A stretch of DNA of 64,000 bases. Source: JAAYZQ01 sp041300865 (GTDB lineage: Bacteria; Chloroflexota; Anaerolineae; JAAYZQ01). Where the stretch lies: assembly GCA_041300865.1 (NCBI GenBank), contig JBFYTF010000172.1:135794-199793 (forward strand), written 5' to 3'. The translations under genes and the position numbers were made by a program. This document shows, one piece after another, positions 6,782 to 16,522 of this stretch. A model generated the notes under the pieces. That model was given only the letters and a program-made list of their open reading frames with translations. It searched no databases and was not told the origin of the DNA. Position 1 is the first letter of the stretch. Each line of letters starts with the position of its first letter.

Positions 6782-7801
6782 ATGAAGGCACTGATCACGG
6801 GGGGAGCAGGCTTTATCGGCAGCAACCTGGCCCAGCGGCTGATAGAGCAAGGCCACCAGGTGACCGTCTACGATAACCTGTCGCGCCGGGGTGCAGCCCG
6901 GAACGTCGACTGGCTGCGGGCAAGCTATGGGGCGCGCTGGGTGCTGCTGAAAGCCGATGTCCGCGACATGGATGCGCTGCGCTCCGCCGTGGCGGATGCC
7001 GAGCTGGTCTATCACCTGGCCTCCCAGGTGGCCGTCACCACCTCCGTTGAGGATCCTCGCCACGACTTCGAAGCCAATGCCCTGGGCACATTTAACGTCC
7101 TGGAGGCCGCGCGGCTCTCACCCACGCCACCCATTGTCCTCTACGCCTCGACAAACAAGGTCTATGGTGGCATGGAAGACGTGGTCGTCGTGGAGCGCGA
7201 GCACGACTATGCCTACCGCGACTTTCCCCAGGGCATCCCGGAGACGCACCCCCTTGACTTTCACTCGCCTTATGGTTGCAGCAAAGGCGCCGGGGATCAG
7301 TACGTCCGCGATTACGCCCGCATCTATGGTCTGCGTACGGTCGTCTTTCGCCAGAGCTGCATCTATGGCACACGCCAGTTCGGCGTCGAGGACCAGGGTT
7401 GGGTGGCCTGGTTCCTCATCGCCGCCGTGACCGGCCGGCCCATCACCATTTATGGTGACGGCAAGCAGGTGCGGGATGTGCTCTGGATCGACGACCTTCT
7501 CGACCTGTACCAGGCGGCCGTGGACGGCATTGAAGCTGCCGCCGGCCAGGTCTATAACGTCGGCGGCGGCCCGGAGAACACTCTGGCCGTCTGGACCGAG
7601 CTGGGGCCCATGCTCCGGGACCTTCTAGAAGGCGACGTGCCCGTCGCCCGGGCTGGCTGGCGACCCGGCGACCAGCGCATTTTTGTGGCCGACATCCGGA
7701 AGGCAGAGCGCGAGCTGGGCTGGCGGCCGCGTGTCGGCAAAGAGGAAGGCGTGCGCCGCCTATACCGGTGGGTTGTTGCGCACAAGGATTTATTCGACTG
7801 A
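6782..7801 (+). CDS. NAD-dependent epimerase, CDP-paratose 2-epimerase-like SDR
   Basis: The 339-residue extended short-chain dehydrogenase opens with the Rossmann motif TGGAGFIGSN and has the catalytic YGCSK (YxxxK) and ASTNKVYG. The segment KQVRDVLWIDD and the long insertion around HDYAYRDFPQG resemble the RfbE (CDP-paratose/tyvelose epimerase) branch more than GalE. It probably converts a nucleotide-linked sugar for the polysaccharide. The ATG at 6782 follows GAGGTGAAGAGG. It is the first structural gene of the locus; the next epimerase gene starts 11 bases downstream. The exact sugar is not determinable. Confidence 0.82.
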   Translation: MKALITGGAGFIGSNLAQRLIEQGHQVTVYDNLSRRGAARNVDWLRASYGARWVLLKADVRDMDALRSAVADAELVYHLASQVAVTTSVEDPRHDFEANALGTFNVLEAARLSPTPPIVLYASTNKVYGGMEDVVVVEREHDYAYRDFPQGIPETHPLDFHSPYGCSKGAGDQYVRDYARIYGLRTVVFRQSCIYGTRQFGVEDQGWVAWFLIAAVTGRPITIYGDGKQVRDVLWIDDLLDLYQAAVDGIEAAAGQVYNVGGGPENTLAVWTELGPMLRDLLEGDVPVARAGWRPGDQRIFVADIRKAERELGWRPRVGKEEGVRRLYRWVVAHKDLFD

Positions 7802-7812
7802 GGTCACTGGGC

Positions 7813-8790
7813 ATGAACATTCTCGTGACGGGTGCAGCCGGTTTCATTGGCAGCCAGGTCGCTGCCCTCCTCCTTGACGGAGGCCACGCCGTTACCGGTG
7901 TCGACAACCTGAACGACGCCTACGACGTCCGCCTGAAAGATTGGCGCCTGGCGCGCCTCCAGAACCGGCCCAACTTTCGCTTTCAACGGCTCGACGTTGC
8001 TGACCGCCAGGCCCTGCACCCGTGCTTTTTGAAGCAGCGTTATGACGCAGTGGTGAACCTCGCCGCCCGGGCCGGCGTCCGCCCCTCGGTGCCCAACCCG
8101 TGGGTCTATGTCGAAGCCAATCTGACTGGCACGCTCAACCTGCTGGACATGTGCCGCGAGTTCAAGGTGGGCAAATTCATCTTGGCCTCCACCTCCAGCC
8201 TGTACGGCGCCAACAACCCGCTGCCCTTTCGCGAAGACGCCGACACCGACCGGCCCCTTTCGCCCTACGCCGCCTCCAAGAAGGCGGCCGAGGTGATGTG
8301 CTACACCTACCACGCGCTCCACGGACTGGACGTGACCGTCTTTCGCTACTTCACGGTCTATGGCCCCGCGGGGCGGCCCGACATGAGCCCCTTTCGCTTC
8401 GTGCAGTGGATCTACGAGGGACGGCCGGTGACCGTCTACGGCGACGGGCGCCAGTCCCGGGATTTCACCTACGTGGACGATATCGCCCGGGGCACCGTGG
8501 CCGGACTCCGGCCCCTGGGCTACCAGGTCATCAACCTCGGCTCCGACCAGCCGGTGGTCCTGATGGACCTGATACGCCTGGTGGAGGATCTAGCCGGCCG
8601 CCAGGCCCACCTGCAGTTTCGCGCCGCCCACCCGGCCGACGTGCCGGCTACCTGGGCGGACATCGGCCGCGCGGAGCAGTTCCTCGGCTGGCGACCGCAG
8701 GTGACCTTTCGCCAGGGAGTGGAGCACCTGGTGCAGTGGTACCGCGACAACCGCGACTGGGCGCGCGAGATCGACACCAACGGCGGATAG
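7813..8790 (+). CDS. UDP-glucuronate 4-epimerase-like SDR
   Basis: The 325-residue protein has the Rossmann motif TGAAGFIGSQ, the ASTSSLYG serine strand, the catalytic SPYAASKKA (YxxxK), and DFTYVDDIARG. AARAGVRPSV is a signature of the UDP-GlcA 4-epimerase/GalE-like branch. It would supply UDP-galacturonate or a related sugar to the assembly genes. The ATG at 7813 follows a weak purine-rich region; the upstream in-frame ATG at 7768 would overlap the previous gene by 34 bases and is less likely. Confidence 0.85.
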   Translation: MNILVTGAAGFIGSQVAALLLDGGHAVTGVDNLNDAYDVRLKDWRLARLQNRPNFRFQRLDVADRQALHPCFLKQRYDAVVNLAARAGVRPSVPNPWVYVEANLTGTLNLLDMCREFKVGKFILASTSSLYGANNPLPFREDADTDRPLSPYAASKKAAEVMCYTYHALHGLDVTVFRYFTVYGPAGRPDMSPFRFVQWIYEGRPVTVYGDGRQSRDFTYVDDIARGTVAGLRPLGYQVINLGSDQPVVLMDLIRLVEDLAGRQAHLQFRAAHPADVPATWADIGRAEQFLGWRPQVTFRQGVEHLVQWYRDNRDWAREIDTNGG

Positions 8791-8856
8791 AGAAAACGAC
8801 GATAGTGATCCCGTGCGGCGAATGACTTGAGCGAGGCGTGTACAAGTGGCCGTAAA

Positions 8857-9822
8857 ATGGAAACCGTTCACTCCCTGACAGCTTCCTTGCAGCCTCTAAA
8901 ACCCTGGGGTGCCCTGGTCCTGCGCCTCATCCAGCCCATTGCTATCCGCACAACACCTCGGGGCCTGCCGCGATTACTGTGGCTGACGCGTCATACGCTT
9001 TTTGGTGACGGCCCGCGCATAGCCTGGTATCGGAGACGCTTTCGTTGTGCTTACGATTTTGGTTCATACTACGGCATCATGACGGCCTGTGGCTTTATCC
9101 ATCGAGCTGTAGACCGTCTGCTAGAAAGACTGATCGCGGCCCAGGACGGCGACGTCTGTTTTGTCGACGCTGGAGCCAATACAGGCCTTGTCTCTTTTCT
9201 TGCCTGTAGCAGCGTCAACGACCACTGCCGTGTTCATGCCCATTGTTTCGAGCCGGATCCGCGCTCTTTTCAGTGGCTCGCGCTAAATGCTTCACTGAAC
9301 TCCTATCAGCTCAGTCTCAACAACAATGCCCTGGGTGCCGCTCCGGGGTCGGCTATGCTGAGCCTGGCTTCTGAATCATGTCGATCCACGCTGTTGCCGC
9401 AACCCGAAGGCGGATTTTCTTTCACGTCGACGGAGGGCGAGGAGCGAGTAGATGTCACGACGCTTGATATCTACTGCGGGCGGAGAGGCTTGGTGCCGCA
9501 CATCATCAAAGTCGACATCGAAGGTTATGAATCCATGGCGCTGGAAGGTGGTGCTCATACTCTTCGCTGCGCCCGGCCCTACCTCATTTTGGAGATCAAT
9601 CCGGCTACTTTAGCTGCGGCCGGCAGCTCTCCTTCCGCGCTCCTGGCAAAACTCCGTGCGCTTGACTATACCATCCTCCACATCGATGCCTCCCAGGTTG
9701 GCCTAACGGAACGGGAGATCCGTGACAGGCCCCAATGGCTGGAATATCCTTATGTGAGCAGTCGCGTTGAGTCATCTGGTTGTTTGTTCGACGTCCTGGC
9801 GATTCCTTCCGAAAAGGCATAG
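8857..9822 (+). CDS. FkbM-family methyltransferase
   Basis: The 321-residue protein has the SAM-binding motif VDAGANTGLVSF, then HCFEPDP, and the FkbM hallmark IKVDIEGYE. FkbM enzymes O-methylate sugars or other hydroxyl groups, so a methyl-capped or methyl-decorated polysaccharide is likely. The start is uncertain: ATG 8857 (METVHSL) is used, and an in-frame TTG at 8827 would add ten residues. No clear ribosome site precedes either. Base composition is visibly less GC-rich than in the flanking epimerase and flippase genes, a sign of separate acquisition. Confidence 0.85.
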   Translation: METVHSLTASLQPLKPWGALVLRLIQPIAIRTTPRGLPRLLWLTRHTLFGDGPRIAWYRRRFRCAYDFGSYYGIMTACGFIHRAVDRLLERLIAAQDGDVCFVDAGANTGLVSFLACSSVNDHCRVHAHCFEPDPRSFQWLALNASLNSYQLSLNNNALGAAPGSAMLSLASESCRSTLLPQPEGGFSFTSTEGEERVDVTTLDIYCGRRGLVPHIIKVDIEGYESMALEGGAHTLRCARPYLILEINPATLAAAGSSPSALLAKLRALDYTILHIDASQVGLTEREIRDRPQWLEYPYVSSRVESSGCLFDVLAIPSEKA

Positions 9823-9842
9823 TACCAGCTGCAAGGTCCTGA

Positions 9843-11171
9843 ATGATCCCGCAGGTCGTGCGACCGGAAAAGTCCTTTCTTCATCAGACGCTCCAGACGG
9901 CCGGTACCAACGCCATCGTGATGGGCTTTGGCATTGTGACTGGCATGCTCTCCGCTCGCCTGTTGGGACCGACTGGCCGCGGCGAGTTGGCTGCCATTCA
10001 GGTTTTTCCGACGCTGGTCTCAGTCATCGGCGTCCTGGGTGTTGCCGACGCTCTAGTCTACCTTGTTGCCAGAGAGCCGCGGGAGGGTGGGAGGTGGCTG
10101 GCTTCCGGAATGGCCCTCACGACCCTGGCCTGCATTCCCTTTGCCTTGGGGGCTTACCTGGTGATGCCCGTGGTGCTCAGGGCACAATCGCCGGCAGTGG
10201 TCGAAGCGGCGCGGTTTTATCTGCTCCTGGTCTTGCTCAATGCGACGGTGGGGTTGCTCACCCATCCCATGCAGGGGCTCGGCAAGCTCACGCAGTGGAA
10301 CATCATGCGCCTCTTGCCCGCCTTGGTCTGGTTGGTCTTGCTGCTTCTGGCCTGGGTTCAGGGTGAGGCCGGCGCTGCAGGGCTGACCAGGAGCTATGTC
10401 CTCGGCTATGCAACCCTGGCGCTGCCGTTTGCCCTGATCGCACTGCCCAGGCTTGCGCGTCCCTTCAGAATAGAGCCTCGGCGATGGCAGCCGCTCCTGC
10501 GCTACGGCCTGCCCTCAGTGCTGGCCTATGTCCCCGGCATGCTAAACGTGCGCCTGGACCAGATGCTGATGGCCGCGTTTCTGACCGCCGAGTCGTTGGG
10601 CCTGTATGCGGTCGCCGTCGCCTGGAGCGGTGCTTTGCTCCCCTTGCTCTTGCAGGCCATTGGGAGCGTTCTCGTGCCCAGGATCGCCTCCACGCAGCTA
10701 GATCCGGAGCAGCAGAGTACCAGGCTAGGCAAAGGGGCACGCCTGGGGGCGGCCGCTATTCTGCCTGCTCTCCTAATCCTGGCGCTGATCACTCCTCTTC
10801 TCCTGCCTCTCCTCTTCGGCGCCGCCTTTTCCCGGGCGGTTCCCGCGGCCCTTGTCCTACTCGTCGCCGCTGCCTTCAACGCTATGAACGAAGTGCTGCG
10901 GGCCGGGTTGCGAGGCTTGGGCTTTCCAGGAGACGTTCTGTGGGGTGAGCTGCTGGGGCTCGTCGTTACGGCTGTCTGCCTGGCGCTCCTGCTGAGGCCC
11001 CTGGATCTCATGGGTGCCGCGATTGCTTCTCTGGCAAGCTACTTTGTGGTCATGATCGTGCTTTCTCAGCGTGTGGTCCGCCGCACGTCCCTGCGCTTCA
11101 GCGACCTGCTACCCCGATCCTCGGAGGTTTGGGACTCGTTGTCGCGTGCATGGGCGGGACATTTCCGGTAG
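9843..11171 (+). CDS. Wzx-type polysaccharide flippase (MOP superfamily)
   Basis: The 442-residue integral membrane protein has about twelve hydrophobic segments and the typical opening for this class (GIVTGMLSARLLGPTGRGEL), as in Wzx/RfbX and related MOP transporters. It would flip undecaprenyl-diphosphate-linked repeat units across the cytoplasmic membrane. ATG 9843 lies 20 bases after the FkbM stop. The next gene begins 11 bases after its stop. Confidence 0.85.
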   Translation: MIPQVVRPEKSFLHQTLQTAGTNAIVMGFGIVTGMLSARLLGPTGRGELAAIQVFPTLVSVIGVLGVADALVYLVAREPREGGRWLASGMALTTLACIPFALGAYLVMPVVLRAQSPAVVEAARFYLLLVLLNATVGLLTHPMQGLGKLTQWNIMRLLPALVWLVLLLLAWVQGEAGAAGLTRSYVLGYATLALPFALIALPRLARPFRIEPRRWQPLLRYGLPSVLAYVPGMLNVRLDQMLMAAFLTAESLGLYAVAVAWSGALLPLLLQAIGSVLVPRIASTQLDPEQQSTRLGKGARLGAAAILPALLILALITPLLLPLLFGAAFSRAVPAALVLLVAAAFNAMNEVLRAGLRGLGFPGDVLWGELLGLVVTAVCLALLLRPLDLMGAAIASLASYFVVMIVLSQRVVRRTSLRFSDLLPRSSEVWDSLSRAWAGHFR

Positions 11172-11182
11172 GGATTGCTCCG

Positions 11183-12685
11183 ATGCGAAATGCCGCTGCG
11201 CTCTTTCTTTGCTTGCTCCTGGCAGCCGCCCTGCTGTTTTCGGGCGACCTCCTCGTCGCTGCGCTTGATCGCAACCTGGGCCACCTCCTTCTCCTCGGCA
11301 GGCCCGGCCCCTGCGGCGACGGGTTCTCCTCGCCGGCCGTGGGGCATCTTGAACAGGCAGCGCGCCTGCAGGCCGCCGGCCCGTCCGCCTGGCGCACCCT
11401 GTTGAGAGTGAAGGGGTGGAGCGACCGGCAGTGGATCCGCACTGCATTGGGACCGTCGCCGCAGGAATGGGTTGATCGCGGCGCTTTGCTCCAGGCGGCC
11501 GAGACCCTGCGACCTTCCTCATGGGCCATGGAGCAGTCCTGGACGGAGGAGCGTTGCCGAGCGGCCTGGGATGCATGGACCGTTGGCCTGGTGTGGGCCC
11601 TCGACGGCCGCTGGGCCCAGTCTGTGGCCGCCTACCAGGCCGGCATCGCTCTGGCACCCGGGCGCGTGCCGGCCGAGGTCCTCAGTGAGTACTATCTCGC
11701 CCTGGCGCGGCACGTTTTATCGGCCTCGGACCTGTCTGCGCCAGAATCCCTGGCGGCAGCCAAATACCTAGCCCTGGCTGGCGAACGGGCCGAAGCCGCG
11801 GAGCGATTCGAGGCTCTGCTGAATAGCACCGACCTTGACTCCGAGCAGGCCTGCCAGGTGGAGGGCTGGCTCCGCTGGGAAGGAGACAGCAGCCTGCTGC
11901 CCGGTCCGGGTGTCTGCGGATCGCATGGCAGTGACGCGACATGGGCGCCTGGCTGGGACCTGTCGGCGGAGAGCACTACTGCCCGCGAGGCTCCTGCCTC
12001 GGGAGGCGGGGCCGCCCGAGGCCGACTCTGGAGCCTGGATCTGGACGCAGAAGTCCTGGAAGCCGGCGCCGAGGTGTTGGGCACCCTCTACTGGCGGACA
12101 TCCGATGGGGAGATGTCCCTTCAACATTTCCGGCAGCCCAACCTCTGGCCCAACAGCGGTGCCTCGTGGCTTCCCCTGGAAGGCTTTACCACGTGTCTGC
12201 CCGGCTACATGGAACCGGGCTGGGTACTTACCTGCGCAGGCAGCCAGGCCGACTCGCACGACGTATCCAATGCAGCCGGAGCGGGCTCCCCGGTAGGTAG
12301 GGTACACGTGCCCGCCGACGAGGGTCCCGACACCTTTATTTCGACAGCGAGTGTCCTCGTCCCAATGGGTCGGGCGATGATTTACGGTGGTCGCTGGCGG
12401 CTGAGGGGCGATCTTCCCGGCGCCAGGATGGCGCGCTATGGCGGCGACAGCCAAGACCCAAGGGCCTATTACGAGGTCCTCCTCGAGCTGGGGACCTTGC
12501 CTCGTTCGGGTGAGTTCACTAGTCAGGCCCGCCTGATTCCGGAGCTTCCTTGGAGCCAGGAGTTCGTGGGCTGGATGCATCCACGCCACCAGGTGGGCAA
12601 GGGAGACCTCGAGTTCGACGACGTCTTTGCCTTCGTGCTCCCGGCAGCAGGGACCGCTTCTCCAGAGGAAGGAGAGCCTGATTGA
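11183..12685 (+). CDS. Secreted or membrane-anchored protein of unknown function
   Basis: I do not recognise this 500-residue protein. It opens with a hydrophobic segment (AALFLCLLLAAALLFSGDLLVAAL) that looks like a signal peptide or anchor. The first half is Ala/Leu/Trp-rich and probably helical, with TPR-like features (WALDGRWAQSVAAYQAGIALAPG). The second half, from about residue 270, looks beta-rich (TLYWRTSDGEMSLQ) and could be a carbohydrate-binding-like domain. ATG 11183 is chosen as the first start after the flippase stop. The stop overlaps the next start (TTGA). Its place beside flippase and glycosyltransferase suggests a role in polymer assembly. Confidence 0.6.
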   Translation: MRNAAALFLCLLLAAALLFSGDLLVAALDRNLGHLLLLGRPGPCGDGFSSPAVGHLEQAARLQAAGPSAWRTLLRVKGWSDRQWIRTALGPSPQEWVDRGALLQAAETLRPSSWAMEQSWTEERCRAAWDAWTVGLVWALDGRWAQSVAAYQAGIALAPGRVPAEVLSEYYLALARHVLSASDLSAPESLAAAKYLALAGERAEAAERFEALLNSTDLDSEQACQVEGWLRWEGDSSLLPGPGVCGSHGSDATWAPGWDLSAESTTAREAPASGGGAARGRLWSLDLDAEVLEAGAEVLGTLYWRTSDGEMSLQHFRQPNLWPNSGASWLPLEGFTTCLPGYMEPGWVLTCAGSQADSHDVSNAAGAGSPVGRVHVPADEGPDTFISTASVLVPMGRAMIYGGRWRLRGDLPGARMARYGGDSQDPRAYYEVLLELGTLPRSGEFTSQARLIPELPWSQEFVGWMHPRHQVGKGDLEFDDVFAFVLPAAGTASPEEGEPD

Positions 12686-13641
12686 GTGGCACGACGGGCA
12701 GGGTCGAAGGCCTCGACCCTGATCATCCCCTGTTCAGCATCATCATCCCGGCGCGCAACGAGGCCGCAGACATTGCCGCTACCCTGGATGCCTGCCTGGC
12801 CATGGACTGGGACCCCAAAGAGATCATCGTGGTCGATGATTCCGTAGACGAAACACCGCTCATCGTCGCCGGCTACGCGGACCGGGGCGTGAAGTTGATC
12901 CATCGCGAGTTGAACCGCAACGGCTGCTGCGGTGCCCGAACGCTGGGGATGCAGCGTGCACAGGGCGAGATCGTCGTCGTCTTGAACGCGGACGACCGCC
13001 CACGTCCCGACTTTCTGCAGCGGCTCTACCCTCACTACCAGTCAGGAGCCGACTATGTTGTCGTGCGCTCCACCGTCCTCAACCAGGACGTTCTGTGGGG
13101 CAAGTTCGCGGCGGCAACGGGTGCTCTCGCCGAGAGCACGACCGCTGATCCAGAGTGGAGTGAGGGCTTTTCCTGCCGCCGGAGTGCAGCCGCCCAGGTG
13201 GGTTACTTCCCCGGCGATTTTCCGGTCCCGTTCTGCCGTGACTACTTGCTCGGCGTGGCTCTGAACCTGGCCGGGTTCAAGAAGGTCGTCGACGCCAGCA
13301 TTTCGGTCGAACACGTCGTCCCGTCGACTCTGGCGAGCTATTGGCGAAACCAGGTCTGGCGTGGAGGCATCACTGCCCCGTTTCTGCACTATATTCGCCG
13401 GCTGCCCTGGTCGACTGTTGCGCTGCGCGAGTGTCTGAAAGCCGGGCGCCGCGTGGCCTCGTACCTGCTCGTGGTGCCCGCAGCGTGGCGGGCGGTGCGT
13501 CTTGCAAGCTACGGGCCGGGCGGCCGGCGAGACTTTCCCAGGATGCTCGTCGCGAGCCTGGTCCAGGATATGGCGCTCATTGTCGGTGGCTTCAAGGGAC
13601 TAGGGCGCGTGCGAGGGGCGATGCGGACGGGGCAGCGATGA
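12682..13641 (+). CDS. Family 2 glycosyltransferase
   Basis: The 319-residue protein has the GT-A opening FSIIIPARNEAADI, then EIIVVDDS and the metal-binding-type LNADDRP, and an acceptor-domain region around AESTTADPEWSEGFSCRR. GT2 enzymes transfer a sugar from a nucleotide donor to a growing lipid-linked chain. Hydrophobic stretches near the C-terminus suggest membrane association. The start is TTG at 12682, overlapping the previous TGA, with GGAGAG upstream; no ATG fits the conserved N-terminus. Confidence 0.85.
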   Translation: MSGTTGRVEGLDPDHPLFSIIIPARNEAADIAATLDACLAMDWDPKEIIVVDDSVDETPLIVAGYADRGVKLIHRELNRNGCCGARTLGMQRAQGEIVVVLNADDRPRPDFLQRLYPHYQSGADYVVVRSTVLNQDVLWGKFAAATGALAESTTADPEWSEGFSCRRSAAAQVGYFPGDFPVPFCRDYLLGVALNLAGFKKVVDASISVEHVVPSTLASYWRNQVWRGGITAPFLHYIRRLPWSTVALRECLKAGRRVASYLLVVPAAWRAVRLASYGPGGRRDFPRMLVASLVQDMALIVGGFKGLGRVRGAMRTGQR

Positions 13642-13759
13642 GCAGTGCAAACCTCCTCGCGTGTTGGCCCTTGGCCCGAACACCGCTGGACCCCACGGCC
13701 GGCATGCCCCCAGAGCCCCGGGGCCAGGGCAGCCTGATCCGCCCCATGGGCAGCTTTCG

Positions 13760-14920
13760 ATGAGGCACCTGCTCCTCCTGGCAACCCATGCGATCCAATA
13801 TCAGACCCCAGTCTTCCGCTGCCTGCAGGAACAGCTCCAGGTGGACCTGCTTGTTGTGTTCCTTCGGGAACCGGCGTTCGACAGGCCCGATTGGGACCCG
13901 GAATTTGGCCGCTACGTGCAGTGGGATATTCCTCTTTCGCAAGGCTTTCGCTGGTCCACCGTGCCCCCGGGCAGTCTGCTTAGCCGGCTCAGGGTCCTGG
14001 CGCGCCTGCACCGCCAGGCGGGGCGGCCACCGATTATGCTGACCGGTTGGAGCACGCCTCTTCACTGGCTGATCTGGACCTGTGCGATACTGGCTCGGAT
14101 TCCGGTTTTGCAGTGCGCCGAGACGAACCGGTTGTCTTACAGCCTTCGTTCTCGGCCCCTGTGGCGACACCTTTGGCTTCGTTTTCTGATCCGGCGTACG
14201 TCTGCTCTGCTGTGCATCGGCCAGCGCAATCGCGAGTTTTACGAATGGATGCGGGCCTCCGCTGCCCGGTTTTTCTCCTACCCCTATGGCGTCGACAACG
14301 AGCGTTTCCAGCAAAGCTACCGCCAGCATTGCACAGAGCGGGCAGGGCGGTTGGCCGAGCTGGGCCTGGATCCAGTCCTGCCGGTCCTGCTTTTCTGTGG
14401 CAAGCTCATTCGCAAGAAGCGGCCCGACCTGTTGCTTCAGGCCGTCGCGGCGGCCGGGCTGGCGCAGCGCGTTAACGTCCTCTTTGTCGGAGAGGGAGAG
14501 CTACGGCCCCAACTGGAAGCGCAAGTGGCTGAGCTTGGCCTTAGCCGGGTTGCCTTCCTCGGTTTTCTGAACCAATCCCAGATGCCCCTGGCCTATGCCC
14601 TCGGCGAGCTGCTCTGCCTGCTTTCCGATAGTCCGTCCGAGACCTGGGGCCTGGTGGTGAACGAAGCGCTGGCCTGCGGCCGCCCGGTGCTCGTCAGTGA
14701 AAGCTGTGGCTGCGTGCCGGACCTCGTGGCTGGCAGGGGGACTGGCTGGATCGTGCCTCCTGGCGACCTGGCGTCCACAGCACAGGCACTGACAGACGCC
14801 CTGGAGCAGAGGGCCGTGTGGCCCGCCATGGGAGAGCGTGGGCAGGCGGTTGTGGCGAACCACGCCCCGGCCGCCATGGCCCGCGGTGTGGTTTCGGCTC
14901 TGCAGGCAATGAGCGAATAG
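13760..14920 (+). CDS. Family 4 glycosyltransferase
   Basis: The 386-residue GT-B enzyme ends with the nucleotide-binding domain LLFCGKLIRKKRPDLLLQA, FVGEGELR and the EX7E-type region SPSETWGLVVNEALACGRPV. The N-terminal half (LLATHAIQYQTPVFRCL) resembles group-1 transferases of polysaccharide loci. ATG 13760 is chosen because the conserved N-terminus begins there. The 118 bases between it and the GT2 stop hold no gene. Confidence 0.85.
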   Translation: MRHLLLLATHAIQYQTPVFRCLQEQLQVDLLVVFLREPAFDRPDWDPEFGRYVQWDIPLSQGFRWSTVPPGSLLSRLRVLARLHRQAGRPPIMLTGWSTPLHWLIWTCAILARIPVLQCAETNRLSYSLRSRPLWRHLWLRFLIRRTSALLCIGQRNREFYEWMRASAARFFSYPYGVDNERFQQSYRQHCTERAGRLAELGLDPVLPVLLFCGKLIRKKRPDLLLQAVAAAGLAQRVNVLFVGEGELRPQLEAQVAELGLSRVAFLGFLNQSQMPLAYALGELLCLLSDSPSETWGLVVNEALACGRPVLVSESCGCVPDLVAGRGTGWIVPPGDLASTAQALTDALEQRAVWPAMGERGQAVVANHAPAAMARGVVSALQAMSE

Positions 14921-14926
14921 GGAGAA

Positions 14927-16522
14927 ATGACCAGACTGCGCCAGACCGGGATCCGTCGCTCAGGGTTTCTGTTGGCCGCCTTCATCCTCATGGTGGCAGC
15001 CATGTCGATCGTTGTTCTGAGCACGGACGCCAGCCCCTTCCGCCTGGGCACCCATCGCCTTGGTGGCGCCTTCGAGCTGGCAGCCGCCGGGCTGGGGGCC
15101 GTGGTGGCGGGCACGATCTATTGGTGGGCTCGCCGCCGAGGTCGTTTTGATCCCTTCGAGATGCCTGTCTGGTTCAGCTTGAATGCTTACGGACAGGTTG
15201 TGTTCAACGTCTGGATCCTTCAACGGGAGCAGGGTTTCAGCCGCTTTGTGTCCAACATGGCCACGCCGTCCACGCCTGCGCTGGCCGTCTTGCTCATGGC
15301 AGTCGGCTTGTCAGCTCTTTGGGCAGGCTACGTGGCCACCACTCGCTTGCTGCGTTCCCGGCCTCGTCCCACGCCGAACCTGCCCGGCAAGCCGAGGTGG
15401 CGCCTCATCGTCGGCATTTGGGCCGTCTGTAAGCTGCTGGAGGTCATGTCTGTTGTCAGCGGAGCGAATGCCTATCTGCCCCTCCGGAGTTCGGTATGGA
15501 CCAACTACGTCGCCTTTGCGGGTCACCTGGGGGACCTTACTGCTTTTCTGCTGCTGCTTTATCATTTTCGCCATCCCCGGACAATCAGTTGGCTGTGGCT
15601 GGTCGGCATGGCGGCGACGAACATTCTCCTGGGTCTCGTCGTTGGCACCAAGACCGCCGTTTACGTCCTGATTTACGCGGTGATGGCCATCTTCTATGCG
15701 CGCAACAGGCTGTCGGTGCGCTGGCTTGCCACAGGCTTCCTGGCTCTGCTGATGATCGTGCCCACGGTCAATACGTTCAGGACGAATCTCTACCGCGCAG
15801 GATTCAGTCGAAGCCTGGGCGCGGGTTTTGCGGAACGGGTGCCCATTCTGTTCTCGACCCTGGGTGATACCCTGTCGAACCCCCTATCGGGACTCGCCGA
15901 CGAGACACGGGACACCTTCGAACGGAGGCAGGGAATCCTCCTGGAGGTAACGGTGGCCATGATGGCTGTCCATCCCAGGCTCCAGCCTTTCGTGGGCCTG
16001 GATATGTTTACCGCCTTCGCCGAGCAGGCCGTCCCCCGCTTCCTCTGGCCCGGCAAACCCGCGGGAATGCTTGATCTGTATCTCATCCTGCCCACCTACC
16101 TGGGACTTCCGAACCACTCGTTGGCCACGCCAGGACAGTTTGGCGATGCCTACCGCGCCGGTGGGTGGCTCTTTGTCGTCGCCTGGTTTTCGCTGCTCGG
16201 AGCTTTGTCGGCCTGGCTCTATGCCCGTGGTCCGGGTTCTGGCGATCTGGGCGGTACCGCCTTTTACCTGCTCATGCTAACCAGTTTCATCACCTACGAA
16301 GACCACCTGGTGAGCACCTCCATGGAGATCCTGAAGTTCGGGATTCCTCTCTGGTTGGCAAACAGGTATCTGCTGTTCGGGGTGGGCGACCGCGATCGCG
16401 GTCTTGGTTCCGAGCGGGCAGTGCCTACGGGCGTTGGCTTTCAGGGGGCTTGGAGGCCAAAGGCTCAGCTTGAAGTAGACCCGAAAGCCAGCGCCTCACC
16501 CGAGCCTCGGCCCAGACCGTGA
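14927..16522 (+). CDS. Oligosaccharide repeat-unit polymerase-like membrane protein (Wzy candidate)
   Basis: The 531-residue protein has many hydrophobic helices and a large hydrophilic loop with PRFLWPGKP and NHSLATPGQFGDAYRAGG, features of O-antigen/EPS repeat-unit polymerases. It would join flipped repeat units on the outer face of the membrane. ATG 14927 follows AGGGAGAA. The stop overlaps the next start (GTGA). Assignment rests on topology and context; Wzy sequences are poorly conserved. Confidence 0.7.
   Translation: MTRLRQTGIRRSGFLLAAFILMVAAMSIVVLSTDASPFRLGTHRLGGAFELAAAGLGAVVAGTIYWWARRRGRFDPFEMPVWFSLNAYGQVVFNVWILQREQGFSRFVSNMATPSTPALAVLLMAVGLSALWAGYVATTRLLRSRPRPTPNLPGKPRWRLIVGIWAVCKLLEVMSVVSGANAYLPLRSSVWTNYVAFAGHLGDLTAFLLLLYHFRHPRTISWLWLVGMAATNILLGLVVGTKTAVYVLIYAVMAIFYARNRLSVRWLATGFLALLMIVPTVNTFRTNLYRAGFSRSLGAGFAERVPILFSTLGDTLSNPLSGLADETRDTFERRQGILLEVTVAMMAVHPRLQPFVGLDMFTAFAEQAVPRFLWPGKPAGMLDLYLILPTYLGLPNHSLATPGQFGDAYRAGGWLFVVAWFSLLGALSAWLYARGPGSGDLGGTAFYLLMLTSFITYEDHLVSTSMEILKFGIPLWLANRYLLFGVGDRDRGLGSERAVPTGVGFQGAWRPKAQLEVDPKASASPEPRPRP

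Noticed and set aside
6758..6782. Earlier ATG for the first epimerase
   Set aside because: The later ATG at 6782 has a strong ribosome site and matches the conserved Rossmann N-terminus.
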